A stretch of 64,000 bases of DNA from Mycolicibacter icosiumassiliensis (GCF_900078685.2 NZ_LT546166.1:2640388-2704387), one strand, 5' to 3'; counted from the stretch's first letter, positions 29,125 to 40,129 are shown. Notes: a model not told the origin generated them from the letters alone. Program-made: numbers and translations.

Positions 29125-29760
29125 CTACGCGGGCGGCTCGGGGCAGGTGCCGTCGCCGGCCCACACAGTGACCCGGGCCGCCTGCAGCACGCCGTCGCCG
29201 TCGTTGGTCCCGCCGGCGGCGACACACTTTCCAGCGCTGATCGACGGTGCGCTGACGGTGACCATCCGGCGGAAGTGGGTGCCGTCGTTGAGCGTGACCG
29301 TGGTCGGCCCGGACGGGCCAGCGACGGTGAGGGTGTCACCGGAGATGGACTCGACCACACCGCGGACGCCGTGGTGCGGCGTCGGGGCCGCCGGGGCGTC
29401 GGCCGCCGCTGCGGGCCGCTGCGGGCACTTGCCGTCGACCGTGGTGCTGATCGCCACGAACTTCGCGGTGATGGCGCCGTTGTCGGCCGGGGCGCTGTCG
29501 GGCGAGCCACCGGCTCTGATGCAGGTGCCGGCGGTGATCTCGCCGCGCTGTGCGGGCACCGACTCGAAGATCCGGGTGCTGTCGGTCAACGACACGGTGG
29601 TGGTGCCAGACGAGCGCGCCACCTCGAAGGTGTTGCCGGACACCGAGGAGACCGAACCCGTCACGTGGTCGCCCTGCGCGTGGGCGAGTGCGGGGAAAAT
29701 CAGTGCGGTGGTTCCGGTTACCGCGAAAACCGCGAGAGTGGTGCGACAACGGACAGACAT
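29125..29760 (-). CDS. Secreted DUF5666-like protein with two repeats
   Basis: 211-aa exported protein. The signal peptide runs MSVRCRTTLAVFAVTGTTAL to ALAHAQG, with cleavage likely near residue 29. Two related beta-rich repeats follow: VTGSVSSVSGNTFEVARSSG with TTTVSLTD near residues 33-60, and VRGVVESISGDTLTVAGPSG with PTTVTLND near residues 130-157. Each is followed by an S/G-x-C segment (ITAGTCIRAGG, ISAGKCVAAGG). The pattern resembles DUF5666. ATG 29760 is preferred over 29766, since GGAG is 7 nt from it. Function unknown. Confidence 0.78.
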   Translation of the reverse strand: MSVRCRTTLAVFAVTGTTALIFPALAHAQGDHVTGSVSSVSGNTFEVARSSGTTTVSLTDSTRIFESVPAQRGEITAGTCIRAGGSPDSAPADNGAITAKFVAISTTVDGKCPQRPAAAADAPAAPTPHHGVRGVVESISGDTLTVAGPSGPTTVTLNDGTHFRRMVTVSAPSISAGKCVAAGGTNDGDGVLQAARVTVWAGDGTCPEPPA

Positions 29761-29919
29761 CAACATGCTCCAATCGTGGACTTCGCCGGTGCGCTTGTCC
29801 TGGTATTAGGTCATATCACCGTCGGCGGTGCAGCTGTCCGCCACCTTGCTCTGAGCTATGCGTGAGCTGTGGAAAGTTCCCCGGGTAGGGACGCGGCACC
29901 GTGACGGTTCCCCGGAATT

Positions 29920-29946
29920 GGTTTGCCGCCAACGGAAAGTGGGCAT
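29920..29946 (+). promoter_or_regulatory. SigF-like promoter
   Basis: GGTTT at 29920-29924, a 16-nt spacer, then GGGCAT at 29941-29946. Mycobacterial SigF promoters have GTTT-N15-17-GGGTAT, so one base of the -10 differs. Its start point would be about 80 nt before the small membrane protein at 30033. Assigned from pattern alone. Confidence 0.5.
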
Positions 29947-30032
29947 ACCCCCAGTGAGCACGACCCACGAGTCAGACCATTGCCACCAGGCCGAGGCTGA
30001 CATGGGCGCCTCCAGAAAGTCGGGTAACTGTC

Positions 30033-30212
30033 ATGATCACCCTCGGAGTCATCCTGATCGTCCTCGGGCTCGTCCTGCCCGCCCTTGTCCCTGCCTTCGC
30101 CTACGCGAACGTTTGCTTTGCCATCGGAGTCGTCCTGTTGGTTGTCGGCCTGATCCTGATGTTCGCCAGCAGAGCAGGCCACGCGGTCGGTGGTCGTCGC
30201 CACTACTACTAG
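30033..30212 (+). CDS. Small two-helix membrane protein (DUF6131-like)
   Basis: 59-aa protein (ATG 30033, TAG 30210-30212). It consists of two hydrophobic helices, MITLGVILIVLGLVLPALV and FAIGVVLLVVGLILMFA. It ends with the tail GHAVGGRRHYY, which I recognise from the small DUF6131 proteins common in mycobacteria. No good ribosome site is obvious. A SigF-like promoter lies about 90 nt upstream, which fits a stress-induced membrane protein. Function unknown. Confidence 0.75.
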   Translation: MITLGVILIVLGLVLPALVPAFAYANVCFAIGVVLLVVGLILMFASRAGHAVGGRRHYY

Positions 30213-30245
30213 CGGCGGCTGGCTGCAGTTGCAGCTGACCATTAT

Positions 30246-30395
30246 GTGAAAGGGCAACGTCCCACGGGAATCGTCGACAAGGCCAAAAACGCCGCGCAGC
30301 ACGTGAGCGGGAGTCGCCGCCGAGCCACGGCGGCGCCTTCCGTTGGCGGCCACACCAGCGCGGGTGCCCAGCCGGGAACACCGCGGGATACCTGA
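30246..30395 (+). CDS. Possible small basic protein, uncertain
   Basis: A 49-codon frame from GTG 30246 begins VKGQRPTGIVDKAKNAAQHV and continues with a basic, Gly/Ala-rich tail. The KAKNAA stretch faintly resembles CsbD-like stress proteins, but the similarity is too short to assign. It lies between the small membrane protein and thioredoxin. No convincing ribosome site was seen, so it may be non-coding. Confidence 0.25.
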   Translation: MKGQRPTGIVDKAKNAAQHVSGSRRRATAAPSVGGHTSAGAQPGTPRDT

Positions 30396-30409
30396 GCGTT
30401 GGGCCAGTC

Positions 30410-30784
30410 ATGGCAACTCAAGACCTCACCGCGGCGAAATTCGAAGAAACCATTGCCGACAACGACATCGTGCTCGTCGATTTCTGGGCATCCTGGTGCG
30501 GGCCGTGTCGATCGTTCGCTCCGACGTTCGCGGCGGTCTCCGAGAAGCACCCCGATGTGGTGTTCGCCAAGGTCGACACCGAAGCCGAACAGCAGCTGGC
30601 CGCTGCCGCCCAGATCCGCTCCATTCCCACCCTGATGGCGTTCAAGAAGGGCACGCTGGTGTTCAACCAGGCCGGCGCGCTGCCCGCCGCGGCGTTGGAG
30701 CACCTGGTCCAGCAGGTCAAAGACCTCGATGTCGAAGCGGCGCTGGCTGAGCAGGCCGCTGCGGGCAAGCCCGAGCAGGTCTGA
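30410..30784 (+). CDS. trxB1: Thioredoxin (Rv1471/TrxB1-like)
   Basis: Small cytoplasmic dithiol-disulfide oxidoreductase. The 124-aa product has the active site WASWCGPCR near residues 27-35 and the cis-proline region IRSIPTLMAF near residue 70. The sequence resembles M. tuberculosis Rv1471, which is named trxB1 although it is a thioredoxin and not a reductase. echA12 follows, as in that genome. The separate trxA gene that precedes it in M. tuberculosis is not present here. ATG start. Confidence 0.93.
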   Translation: MATQDLTAAKFEETIADNDIVLVDFWASWCGPCRSFAPTFAAVSEKHPDVVFAKVDTEAEQQLAAAAQIRSIPTLMAFKKGTLVFNQAGALPAAALEHLVQQVKDLDVEAALAEQAAAGKPEQV

Positions 30785-30798
30785 GGCCCAGCACGCGA

Positions 30799-30810
30799 TA
30801 GCGTGCATCC
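30799..30810 (+). promoter_or_regulatory. Leaderless -10 element for echA12
   Basis: TAGCGT at 30799-30804 stands 6 nt before the GTG at 30811, so this gene probably has its own leaderless transcript in addition to read-through from the thioredoxin gene. Confidence 0.4.
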
Positions 30811-31644
30811 GTGTCTTCCGAATCCGAGTTCGGCTACCAGTTCGTCAAAGTCGAACGTCCGCGTCCACACGTCGCCCTGATCACGCTGAACCGCCCGGAG
30901 CGAATGAACTCCATGGCGTTCGACGTGATGGTTCCGCTGCGCGACGCGCTGGCGGAAGTCAGCTACGACAACTCGGTGCGGGTGGTGGTGCTGACCGGGG
31001 CCGGCCGGGGGTTCTCCTCGGGCGCCGACCACAAGTCTGCGGGTTCGGTGCCGCACGTGGCCGGGCTCACCCGGCCCACCTTCGGGTTGCGGTCGATGGA
31101 ACTGCTCGACGACATCATCCTGGCGCTGCGGCGCCTGCACCAACCGGTGATCGCTGCCGTCAACGGAGCAGCCATCGGTGGTGGACTGTGCTTGGCGCTG
31201 GCGGCCGACATCCGGGTCGCGGCGTCGGATGCCTATTTTCGGGCGGCCGGCATCAACAACGGGCTGACCGCCAGTGAGTTGGGCCTGAGCTACCTGCTGC
31301 CCCGGGCGATCGGCGCGTCGCGGGCGTTCGAGATCATGCTCACCGGCCGTGACGTCGACGCCGCCGAGGCCGAGCGAATCGGCCTGGTCTCCCGAGTGGT
31401 GGAGCTACCGGAGTTGCTGGACACCTGCTACGACATGGCCGAGCGGATCGCCGGTTTCTCCCGGCCGGGGACCGAATTGACCAAGCGGACGCTCTGGAGC
31501 GGACTCGACGCCGGTAGTCTGGAGGGGCACATGCAGGCCGAGGGGCTCGGACAGCTCTACGTGCGCCTGCTGACCAGCAACTTCGAGGAAGCCGTCGCTG
31601 CGCGCGCCGAGAAGCGCCCACCGGCCTTTACCGACGATAAGTAG
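30811..31644 (+). CDS. echA12: Enoyl-CoA hydratase/isomerase family protein
   Basis: 277-aa crotonase-fold protein. The CoA oxyanion-hole segment GAGRGFSSGADHKSAGS is near residues 67-83 and the second, NGAAIGGGLCLALAADIRVAA, near residues 115-135. The glutamates of a classical hydratase active site are not plainly placed, so the reaction (hydratase, isomerase or other) is open. The position after thioredoxin and before the ABC-F gene matches Rv1472. GTG start at 30811. Confidence 0.9.
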   Translation: MSSESEFGYQFVKVERPRPHVALITLNRPERMNSMAFDVMVPLRDALAEVSYDNSVRVVVLTGAGRGFSSGADHKSAGSVPHVAGLTRPTFGLRSMELLDDIILALRRLHQPVIAAVNGAAIGGGLCLALAADIRVAASDAYFRAAGINNGLTASELGLSYLLPRAIGASRAFEIMLTGRDVDAAEAERIGLVSRVVELPELLDTCYDMAERIAGFSRPGTELTKRTLWSGLDAGSLEGHMQAEGLGQLYVRLLTSNFEEAVAARAEKRPPAFTDDK

Positions 31645-31670
31645 CACCACCACGACAGGAGTACGCGCGC

Positions 31671-33305
31671 GTGATCACCGCAACGGACCTTGAGGTCCGC
31701 GCCGGAGCGCGCACCCTGCTCGCCGCCGAGGGCCCGGCGCTGCGCATCCAGCCCGGCGACCGGATCGGGCTGGTCGGCCGCAATGGCGCCGGCAAGACCA
31801 CCACCATGCGCATCCTGGCCGGGGAAGGCGAACCGTACGCCGGCAGCGTCACCCGCACGGGGGAGGTCGGCTACCTGCCCCAGGACCCGCGGGAAGGCAA
31901 CCTCGACGTGCTGGCCCGCGACCGGGTGCTCTCCGCGCGCGGCCTGGACTCGATCCTGGTCGACCTGGAGAAGCAGCAGGTGCTGATGGCCGAGGTCGTC
32001 GACGACGGCGCCCGCGACAAGGCGATCCGCCGCTACGGCCAGCTCGAGGAGCGATTCGCCGCACTGGGCGGCTACGCCGCCGAGAGTGAGGCCGGCCGGA
32101 TCTGCACCAGTCTGGGACTGCCCGAACGGGTGCTGACCCAGCCGCTGCGCACCCTGTCCGGCGGGCAGCGCCGCCGGGTGGAGCTGGCGCGCATCCTGTT
32201 CGCTGCCGCCGAGGGCGGAGCGGGCGGTTCGAGTGGCACCACCTTGCTGCTCGACGAACCGACCAACCACCTCGATGCCGATTCGATCGGCTGGCTGCGC
32301 GACTTCCTGAAGAACCACAGTGGGGGGCTGGTGCTGATCAGCCACGACGTGGGCCTGCTGGCCGACGTGGTCAACCGGGTGTGGTTCCTGGATGCGGTAC
32401 GCGGCGAAGCCGACGTGTACAACATGGGCTGGCAGAAATACCTCGACGCCCGAGCGACCGATGAGCAGCGTCGCCGCCGGGAGCGGGCCAACGCCGAACG
32501 CAAGGCCACTGCGTTGCGCACCCAAGCCGCCAAGATGGGCGCCAAAGCCACCAAAGCCGTTGCCGCGCAGAATATGCTGCGCCGCGCTGAACGGATGATG
32601 GCGGAGCTGGACGACGAGCGGGTGGCCGACAAGGTGGCCCGGATCAAATTCCCGACCCCGGCCGCGTGCGGAAAAACGCCGCTGATGGCCAGCGGACTGA
32701 CCAAGATGTACGGCTCGCTGGAGATCTTCAGCGGTGTCGACCTGGCCATCGACCGCGGTTCGCGGGTGGTGGTGCTGGGTCTCAACGGCGCCGGCAAGAC
32801 CACGCTGCTGCGGTTGCTCGCCGGAGTGGAAACCCCCGACGCCGGCCAGCTCGAACCTGGCCACGGTTGCAAGATCGGCTACTTCGCCCAGGAACACGAC
32901 ACCATCGACAATGCCGCGACGGTGTGGGAGAACATCGTTCACGCGGCCCCCGACACCTCGGAGCAGGATCTGCGGGGACTGTTGGGCGCGTTCATGTTTA
33001 CCGGGCCGCAGCTGGAACAACCGGCCGGCACACTGTCCGGCGGTGAGAAGACCCGACTGGCGCTGGCCGGACTGGTGGCATCCACCGCGAACGTACTGCT
33101 GCTCGACGAACCGACCAACAACCTCGATCCGGCGTCGCGTGAACAGGTCCTGGACGCGCTGCGCAGCTATGCCGGCGCGGTGGTGCTGGTCACCCACGAC
33201 CCGGGCGCGGCCGAGGCGCTCGACCCACAGCGCGTGGTGTTGCTGCCCGACGGCACCGAGGATCATTGGTCGGCGGACTACCGCGATCTGATCGAGCTGG
33301 CCTGA
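31671..33305 (+). CDS. ABC-F family ATPase
   Basis: 544-aa soluble protein with two ABC domains and no membrane segments. Walker A motifs are GRNGAGKTTTMRIL (about residue 35) and GLNGAGKTTLLRLL (about residue 368). The signatures are TLSGGQRRRVELA and TLSGGEKTRLALA, each followed by LLLDEPTN. The interdomain linker is charged (DEQRRRRERANAERKATALR), as in ABC-F ribosome-binding factors. Such proteins act on the ribosome; some protect against antibiotics. Equivalent to Rv1473. GTG start with AGGAG upstream. Confidence 0.93.
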   Translation: MITATDLEVRAGARTLLAAEGPALRIQPGDRIGLVGRNGAGKTTTMRILAGEGEPYAGSVTRTGEVGYLPQDPREGNLDVLARDRVLSARGLDSILVDLEKQQVLMAEVVDDGARDKAIRRYGQLEERFAALGGYAAESEAGRICTSLGLPERVLTQPLRTLSGGQRRRVELARILFAAAEGGAGGSSGTTLLLDEPTNHLDADSIGWLRDFLKNHSGGLVLISHDVGLLADVVNRVWFLDAVRGEADVYNMGWQKYLDARATDEQRRRRERANAERKATALRTQAAKMGAKATKAVAAQNMLRRAERMMAELDDERVADKVARIKFPTPAACGKTPLMASGLTKMYGSLEIFSGVDLAIDRGSRVVVLGLNGAGKTTLLRLLAGVETPDAGQLEPGHGCKIGYFAQEHDTIDNAATVWENIVHAAPDTSEQDLRGLLGAFMFTGPQLEQPAGTLSGGEKTRLALAGLVASTANVLLLDEPTNNLDPASREQVLDALRSYAGAVVLVTHDPGAAEALDPQRVVLLPDGTEDHWSADYRDLIELA

Positions 33306-33389
33306 CAGGATTTCAGCCAAACCCGCCCGATCGCCTCGCCACCTTCCTACGCTGAACCCGTTGGGCCGGCGAGGGGATGGTGAGGGGAC

Positions 33390-33590
33390 GTGGCAACGAC
33401 GACGAAACCGAACAAGCAACGCGATCTTCAGCTAGTCGAGTTGCGCAGCGCCTATGAGCGCGGGGCGAGTATCCGGACCTTGGCGGCGTCGACCGGCCGA
33501 TCGTACGGATCTGTGCACAGCATGCTGCGGGAGTCGGGCGCGGCGATGCGCAGCCGCGGTGGACCCAACCACCGCACCCGATCGCGCTAG
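33390..33590 (+). CDS. Small helix-turn-helix protein (Rv1473A-like)
   Basis: 66-aa basic protein with a single HTH, LVELRSAYERGASIRTLAAS followed by TGRSYGSVHSMLRESGAAM, covering most of its length. A probable DNA-binding regulator, conserved at this position in mycobacteria. GTG start with GAGGGGA immediately upstream. Its target is unknown; nearby candidates are the ABC-F gene before it and acnR-acn after it. Confidence 0.85.
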   Translation: MATTTKPNKQRDLQLVELRSAYERGASIRTLAASTGRSYGSVHSMLRESGAAMRSRGGPNHRTRSR

Positions 33591-33606
33591 CTACTAGGCA
33601 GCGAAA

Positions 33607-34170
33607 TCAGCTCTGCCGCACCGAATCCTCGACCAGGTCGAGGACCGCGGATAGCCGCTGCGGATCTTCGCCCGACGCCAGTCGCGCGACCAGGCCGTCG
33701 AGCACCAGATCCAGATAGCAGTGCAATACGTCGGCGGGGACGTCGTCGCGCAGCCGGCCGGCCTGCTTCTGGCGATGCAGCCGATCTGTTGTCGCAGCAG
33801 CCAATTCGGCTGACCGCTCCGCCCAGCCGCGGCTGAACTCCGGGTCGTGGCGCAGTTTTCGGGCGATCTCCAGCCGGGTGGCCAGCCAGTCGAACTGCTC
33901 CGGCGCCGCCAACATGTCCCGCATCACGCCGATCAGGCCCTCACGCGAGGCCACATCAGCCATCCGCTGCGCATCCTCGCGGGCCAACTCGAAGAACAGC
34001 GTGTCCTTGTCGCGGAAGTGATGGAAGATCGCCCCGCGCGACAACCCAACCGTCTGCTCCAGTCGCCGCACCGTGGCCTGGTCGTACCCGTACGCGGCGA
34101 AACACCGCCGCGCGCCATCGAGGATCTGGCGGCGCCGGGCCGCCAGGTGATCCTCGCTGACCCTGGGCAT
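33607..34170 (-). CDS. acnR: TetR-family regulator AcnR
   Basis: 187-aa TetR-type repressor. The N-terminal HTH spans residues 8-55 (QILDGARRCFAAYGYDQATV then RRLEQTVGLSRGAIFHHFRD). The gene lies 14 nt downstream of acn in the same orientation. In Corynebacterium glutamicum the homologous pair acn-acnR works as a negative feedback loop controlling aconitase. A candidate operator of the AcnR type is present in front of acn (37109-37126). Confidence 0.92.
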   Translation of the reverse strand: MPRVSEDHLAARRRQILDGARRCFAAYGYDQATVRRLEQTVGLSRGAIFHHFRDKDTLFFELAREDAQRMADVASREGLIGVMRDMLAAPEQFDWLATRLEIARKLRHDPEFSRGWAERSAELAAATTDRLHRQKQAGRLRDDVPADVLHCYLDLVLDGLVARLASGEDPQRLSAVLDLVEDSVRQS

Positions 34171-34184
34171 CAGGTGATCGCCGT

Positions 34185-37097
<2,913 letters not shown>

Positions 37098-37108
37098 TCA
37101 TAACCCTA

Positions 37109-37126
37109 ACAGTACGATTGTCCTGT
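37109..37126. promoter_or_regulatory. AcnR-type operator upstream of acn
   Basis: ACAGTAC-GATT-GTCCTGT is an inverted repeat with one mismatch. It fits the C. glutamicum AcnR consensus CAGNAC-N3-C-GTACTG with a 4-nt spacer, differing at two positions. It lies 66 nt upstream of the acn GTG, in the divergent promoter region. Binding by the adjacent AcnR is inferred. Confidence 0.55.
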
Positions 37127-37132
37127 ATAAAG

Positions 37133-37151
37133 TAAGGTTCACCTCACCTAG
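37133..37151. promoter_or_regulatory. Weak IdeR-like iron box
   Basis: TAAGGTTCACCTCACCTAG agrees with the IdeR consensus TTAGGTTAGGCTAACCTAA at 13 of 19 positions, with both outer half-sites recognisable. It lies between the AcnR-type operator and the Rv1476-like gene. It would link iron status to aconitase or the divergent gene. The match is marginal. Confidence 0.3.
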
Positions 37152-37175
37152 CCGGGGTTGATACCGTCATCAACC

Positions 37176-37727
37176 GTGACGATCCAGCACCCGCCGGCCT
37201 ACATCCCCGGCGAGCTCTGCCTCACCGTCGGCCTCGACCCGGCTACCCCGCCCGACGACTGCATGGCGTTGGTCAAGGTTGCTGTCGCCGCGGACGGGGT
37301 GAGTGCACCGGCGGCCGATGTGCCGGCCCTGCGCGAAGTGGTGGCCGAGGCGGGCCGCGACGGCATCGACCTCAAGATCGTCGAGGTCGCCCGCAATCCC
37401 GGAATGGACACCGCGCTGCGCGACGTCGCCACGGTGGTCGGCTACGACTATCCCGATTCCACTGTCCTGGTCGTCAGTACGAACTATGTGGGCAGCTACA
37501 GCGGCCAGTTTCACCGGTCCAAGCTGGAGGCCGCCGAAGACCACGCCAAAACCGGCAATCCGGTGGTCTCCGCGCAGAATTTCCTGCACGAATTGACCAC
37601 CCCGGATCTGCCCTGGACCGGCATGACGGTGGTGCTGCTGGTGGGGGTGGCGGCGGCGGCCGTCGGCACCCGCTTTCTGCAGCGACGCAGCAAACAGGCT
37701 ACTGAGCGCTCCGACGTCGCCAACTAG
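37176..37727 (+). CDS. Rv1476-like membrane protein (DUF6676-type)
   Basis: 183-aa protein with an N-terminal extracytoplasmic-type domain, including the conserved VVGYDYPDSTVLVVSTNYVG near residues 88-107. One C-terminal transmembrane helix, MTVVLLVGVAAAAVGTRFL, is followed by a basic tail. Equivalent to Rv1476, just upstream of ripA. The GTG at 37176 (MTIQHPPAYIPGELCL) fits the family; a TTG at 37158 is unsupported. Function unknown, possibly linked to the cell-wall hydrolases that follow. Confidence 0.82.
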   Translation: MTIQHPPAYIPGELCLTVGLDPATPPDDCMALVKVAVAADGVSAPAADVPALREVVAEAGRDGIDLKIVEVARNPGMDTALRDVATVVGYDYPDSTVLVVSTNYVGSYSGQFHRSKLEAAEDHAKTGNPVVSAQNFLHELTTPDLPWTGMTVVLLVGVAAAAVGTRFLQRRSKQATERSDVAN

Positions 37728-37751
37728 CGGCCTTACCTCCGAAAACCCGGA

Positions 37752-37778
37752 AACTGGGCGATTAATTGTCGCCCAGTT
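37752..37778 (+). terminator. Strong hairpin after the Rv1476-like gene
   Basis: AACTGGGCGA (37752-37761) and TCGCCCAGTT (37769-37778) form a perfect 10-bp stem with a 7-nt AT-rich loop. It begins 25 nt after the stop codon. No T tract follows, as is usual in mycobacterial intrinsic terminators. Confidence 0.6.
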
Positions 37779-37799
37779 GTGGGCTGTCGCAAATAATTA

Positions 37800-37816
37800 G
37801 GTCACCGAATGGTCAC
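37800..37816 (+). promoter_or_regulatory. Direct repeat GGTCAC-N5-GGTCAC upstream of ripA
   Basis: Two GGTCAC units at 37800 and 37811 are 11 bp apart, one helical turn. The second continues ACAACG. This resembles the GTCACA direct-repeat motif reported for MtrA, a known regulator of ripA in mycobacteria. It lies 165 nt before the ripA ATG. The assignment is tentative. Confidence 0.35.
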
Positions 37817-37980
37817 AACGCGCTTAATTACATTAACGTAGTTTGTTACGAATGTTTCTCCAGTGACTGATGTGACGTATGGTCTCAAAAGGCGCAGCTG
37901 TTGTATCTGATGTTTCTGTGCTTTTGCCACCGGCCGAAGCGCGGCGCCGCCTGCTGAGAGTCCGAGGAGATCGAAGCCGA

Positions 37981-39417
37981 ATGAGACGCATCCGCTGTGG
38001 CTCCGATGGCTCTGTTTTCCGACGGGCGACCCGGTTCGCCCACCCCGCGACGGTGTCGGTCCTCAGTGCCGCGATGCTGCTGGGCACCCCGGGGCTGGCC
38101 GCAGCCCAACCCGGAGGGGACCCCGACGGTATCGCCGCGCTGATCGCCGACGTCGCCGACGCCAACCAGCAGCTGCAGAACCTGGGCGCACAGATCGCCG
38201 AGGAGAAGGAAGGGGTCAACAAGGCCCTGGTGGATCTGCAGACCGCCCGGGATGACGCAGCCGAAGCCCAACACGAAGTGGAGTCCGGCCGGCAGGCGAT
38301 CGCCGACGCCGACGCCGCGATCGCCGCCGCGCAGCGACGGTTCAACACCTTCGCCGCGTCGACGTACGTCAACGGGCCCTCGGACAGCTACCTGACCGCG
38401 GCCAACCCCTCGGACCTGATCGCCACGGCGGCGGCCGGCCAGACCCTGGCGCTCTCCTCCCAGCAGGCGCTGGACCATCTCAAACAGGCCCGCACCGAGC
38501 AGTTGAACAAGGAGTCGGCCGCCCGGCTGGCGAAGCAGAAGGCCGATCAGGCCGTCGCCGACGCGCAGTCCAGCCAGGACGCCGCGGTGGCTGCGCTCAC
38601 CGACACCCAGCGCAAGTTCGGCGAACAGCAGGGCGAGATCGACCGGCTGGCCGCACGACGCAACGAGGCGCAGGCCAAACTCGCCGCGGCCCGCGGCCAC
38701 GAGCAGCCTCTCGCGGGGCCCGCGCCGGCCGGTGCCACAAGCGGTGATCGGTGGGGAAATCCCGCCGGTCCGGTCGCCGGCCCCACGGTCGGCAAGCCCG
38801 CGCAATGGGACGGTGCCTGGGACCCGACCCTGCCGATGGTGCCCAGTGCCGACGTTCCCGGCGACCCGGTCGCGGTTATCAACCAAGTGCTGGGGATCTC
38901 GCAGACCTCGGCGCAGGTGACGGCAAACCTGGGCCAGAAATTCCTGCAGTCGCTGGGCCTGGCCAAGCCCGACGACACCGGTATCAACAACGGCAAAATC
39001 CCGCGGGTGTACGGCCGGCAGGCCTCCGAATACGTGATCCGCCGTGGCCTGTCGCAGCGCGGTGTGCCCTACTCCTGGGGTGGCGGCACCGCCGCGGGGC
39101 CTGGCCGCGGTATCGGCTCCGGTTCGGGCACGGTCGGTTTCGACTGTTCCGGGCTGATCCTCTACGCCTTCGCCGGGGTGGGCATCAAGCTGCCGCACTA
39201 CTCGGGTTCGCAGTACAAGATGGGCCGCCAGATCCCCTCGGCGCTGGCGCGTCGCGGCGACGTCATCTTCTACGGCCCCGGTGGTAGTCAGCACGTGACG
39301 CTCTACCTCGGCAACGGCCTGATGCTGGAGGCCCCCGACGTGGGGCAGACGGTGAAGGTGTCGCCGGTCCGCAAGAGCGGCATGACGCCTTACGTAGTCC
39401 GATACATCGAGTACTGA
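37981..39417 (+). CDS. ripA: Peptidoglycan endopeptidase RipA
   Basis: Secreted NlpC/P60 D,L-endopeptidase that cuts septal peptidoglycan for daughter-cell separation. The 478-aa product from ATG 37981 (MRRIRCGSDGS) has a signal peptide ending near LAAAQPGG. A long coiled coil spans about residues 45-245, followed by a proline/glycine linker. The C-terminal NlpC/P60 domain has catalytic Cys in VGFDCSGLILY and His in GGSQHVTLYLG. GAGGAG lies about 10 nt upstream. An in-frame ATG at 37879 would add 34 residues that spoil the signal peptide. ripB follows 10 nt downstream. Confidence 0.96.
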   Translation: MRRIRCGSDGSVFRRATRFAHPATVSVLSAAMLLGTPGLAAAQPGGDPDGIAALIADVADANQQLQNLGAQIAEEKEGVNKALVDLQTARDDAAEAQHEVESGRQAIADADAAIAAAQRRFNTFAASTYVNGPSDSYLTAANPSDLIATAAAGQTLALSSQQALDHLKQARTEQLNKESAARLAKQKADQAVADAQSSQDAAVAALTDTQRKFGEQQGEIDRLAARRNEAQAKLAAARGHEQPLAGPAPAGATSGDRWGNPAGPVAGPTVGKPAQWDGAWDPTLPMVPSADVPGDPVAVINQVLGISQTSAQVTANLGQKFLQSLGLAKPDDTGINNGKIPRVYGRQASEYVIRRGLSQRGVPYSWGGGTAAGPGRGIGSGSGTVGFDCSGLILYAFAGVGIKLPHYSGSQYKMGRQIPSALARRGDVIFYGPGGSQHVTLYLGNGLMLEAPDVGQTVKVSPVRKSGMTPYVVRYIEY

Positions 39418-39427
39418 CGGCGGTGCC

Positions 39428-40129
39428 ATGCAACTGAGTTCATTACGTCTCTCGCGCCTCATCGGGTCGCTGCTGGTTGCGATCCCGGTGATGATGAGCC
39501 TGGCCGGACCGGCCGAGGCAGACCCTGGGTGGGACCCCACCCTGCCGGCGACGATCAGCGCCGGTGCGCCCGGTGACCCGTTGGCGGTCGCCAACGCGTC
39601 GCTGCAGGCCACCGCCAACGCCACCCAGACCACGATGGAGCTGGGCCGCAAGTTCCTCTCTGGCCTCGGGTTCAACGTAGGCGATGAAGCCGCCGGCAAT
39701 GTGTCACCCGGCCAGCGGGTGCACGGCAAGCAGGCCATCGAGTACGTGATTCGCCGCGGCGGCGCGCAGATGGGCGTGCCCTACTCCTGGGGCGGCGGTT
39801 CGCTGACCGGTCCCAGCAAGGGCATCGACTCCGGTGCGGGCACGGTCGGTTTCGACTGCTCGGGCCTGATGCGTTACGCGTTCGCCGGTGTCGGCGTGCT
39901 GATCCCGCGGTTCTCCGGTGACCAGTACAACGCCGGGCGGCACATTCCGCCGAGTCAGGCCCGGCGCGGAGACCTGATGTTCTACGGCCCCGGTGGCGGC
40001 CAGCACGTCACCATGTACCTGGGTGGTGGGAAGATGCTGGAGGCTTCGGGCAGCGCCGGCAAGGTAGTCGTCAGCCCGGTGCGGACATCGGGGATGACGC
40101 CGTATCTGACCCGGATCATCGAGTACTAA
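39428..40129 (+). CDS. ripB: Peptidoglycan endopeptidase RipB
   Basis: 233-aa secreted NlpC/P60 hydrolase, essentially the catalytic half of RipA without the coiled-coil autoinhibitory region. The signal peptide ends near AEADPGW. DPTLPATISAG and VIRRGGAQMGVPYSWGGGS parallel RipA. Catalytic Cys lies in VGFDCSGLMRY and His in GGGQHVTMYLG. Same operon as ripA; lacking the inhibitory domain it may be constitutively active, as known for the family. Confidence 0.96.
   Translation: MQLSSLRLSRLIGSLLVAIPVMMSLAGPAEADPGWDPTLPATISAGAPGDPLAVANASLQATANATQTTMELGRKFLSGLGFNVGDEAAGNVSPGQRVHGKQAIEYVIRRGGAQMGVPYSWGGGSLTGPSKGIDSGAGTVGFDCSGLMRYAFAGVGVLIPRFSGDQYNAGRHIPPSQARRGDLMFYGPGGGQHVTMYLGGGKMLEASGSAGKVVVSPVRTSGMTPYLTRIIEY

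Noticed and set aside
37872..37911. Short ORF with two adjacent Cys codons before ripA, possible cysteine attenuator
   Set aside because: Only two Cys codons, no -10 at leaderless spacing and no sulfur-metabolism gene downstream.
37817..37980. ydaO-type (cyclic di-AMP) riboswitch upstream of ripA
   Set aside because: Such riboswitches precede some actinobacterial cell-wall hydrolase genes, but the conserved core sequences were not found here.
37879..37980. N-terminal extension of RipA from ATG 37879
   Set aside because: It would place 34 charged residues before the signal peptide; the ATG at 37981 has a better ribosome site and fits the family.
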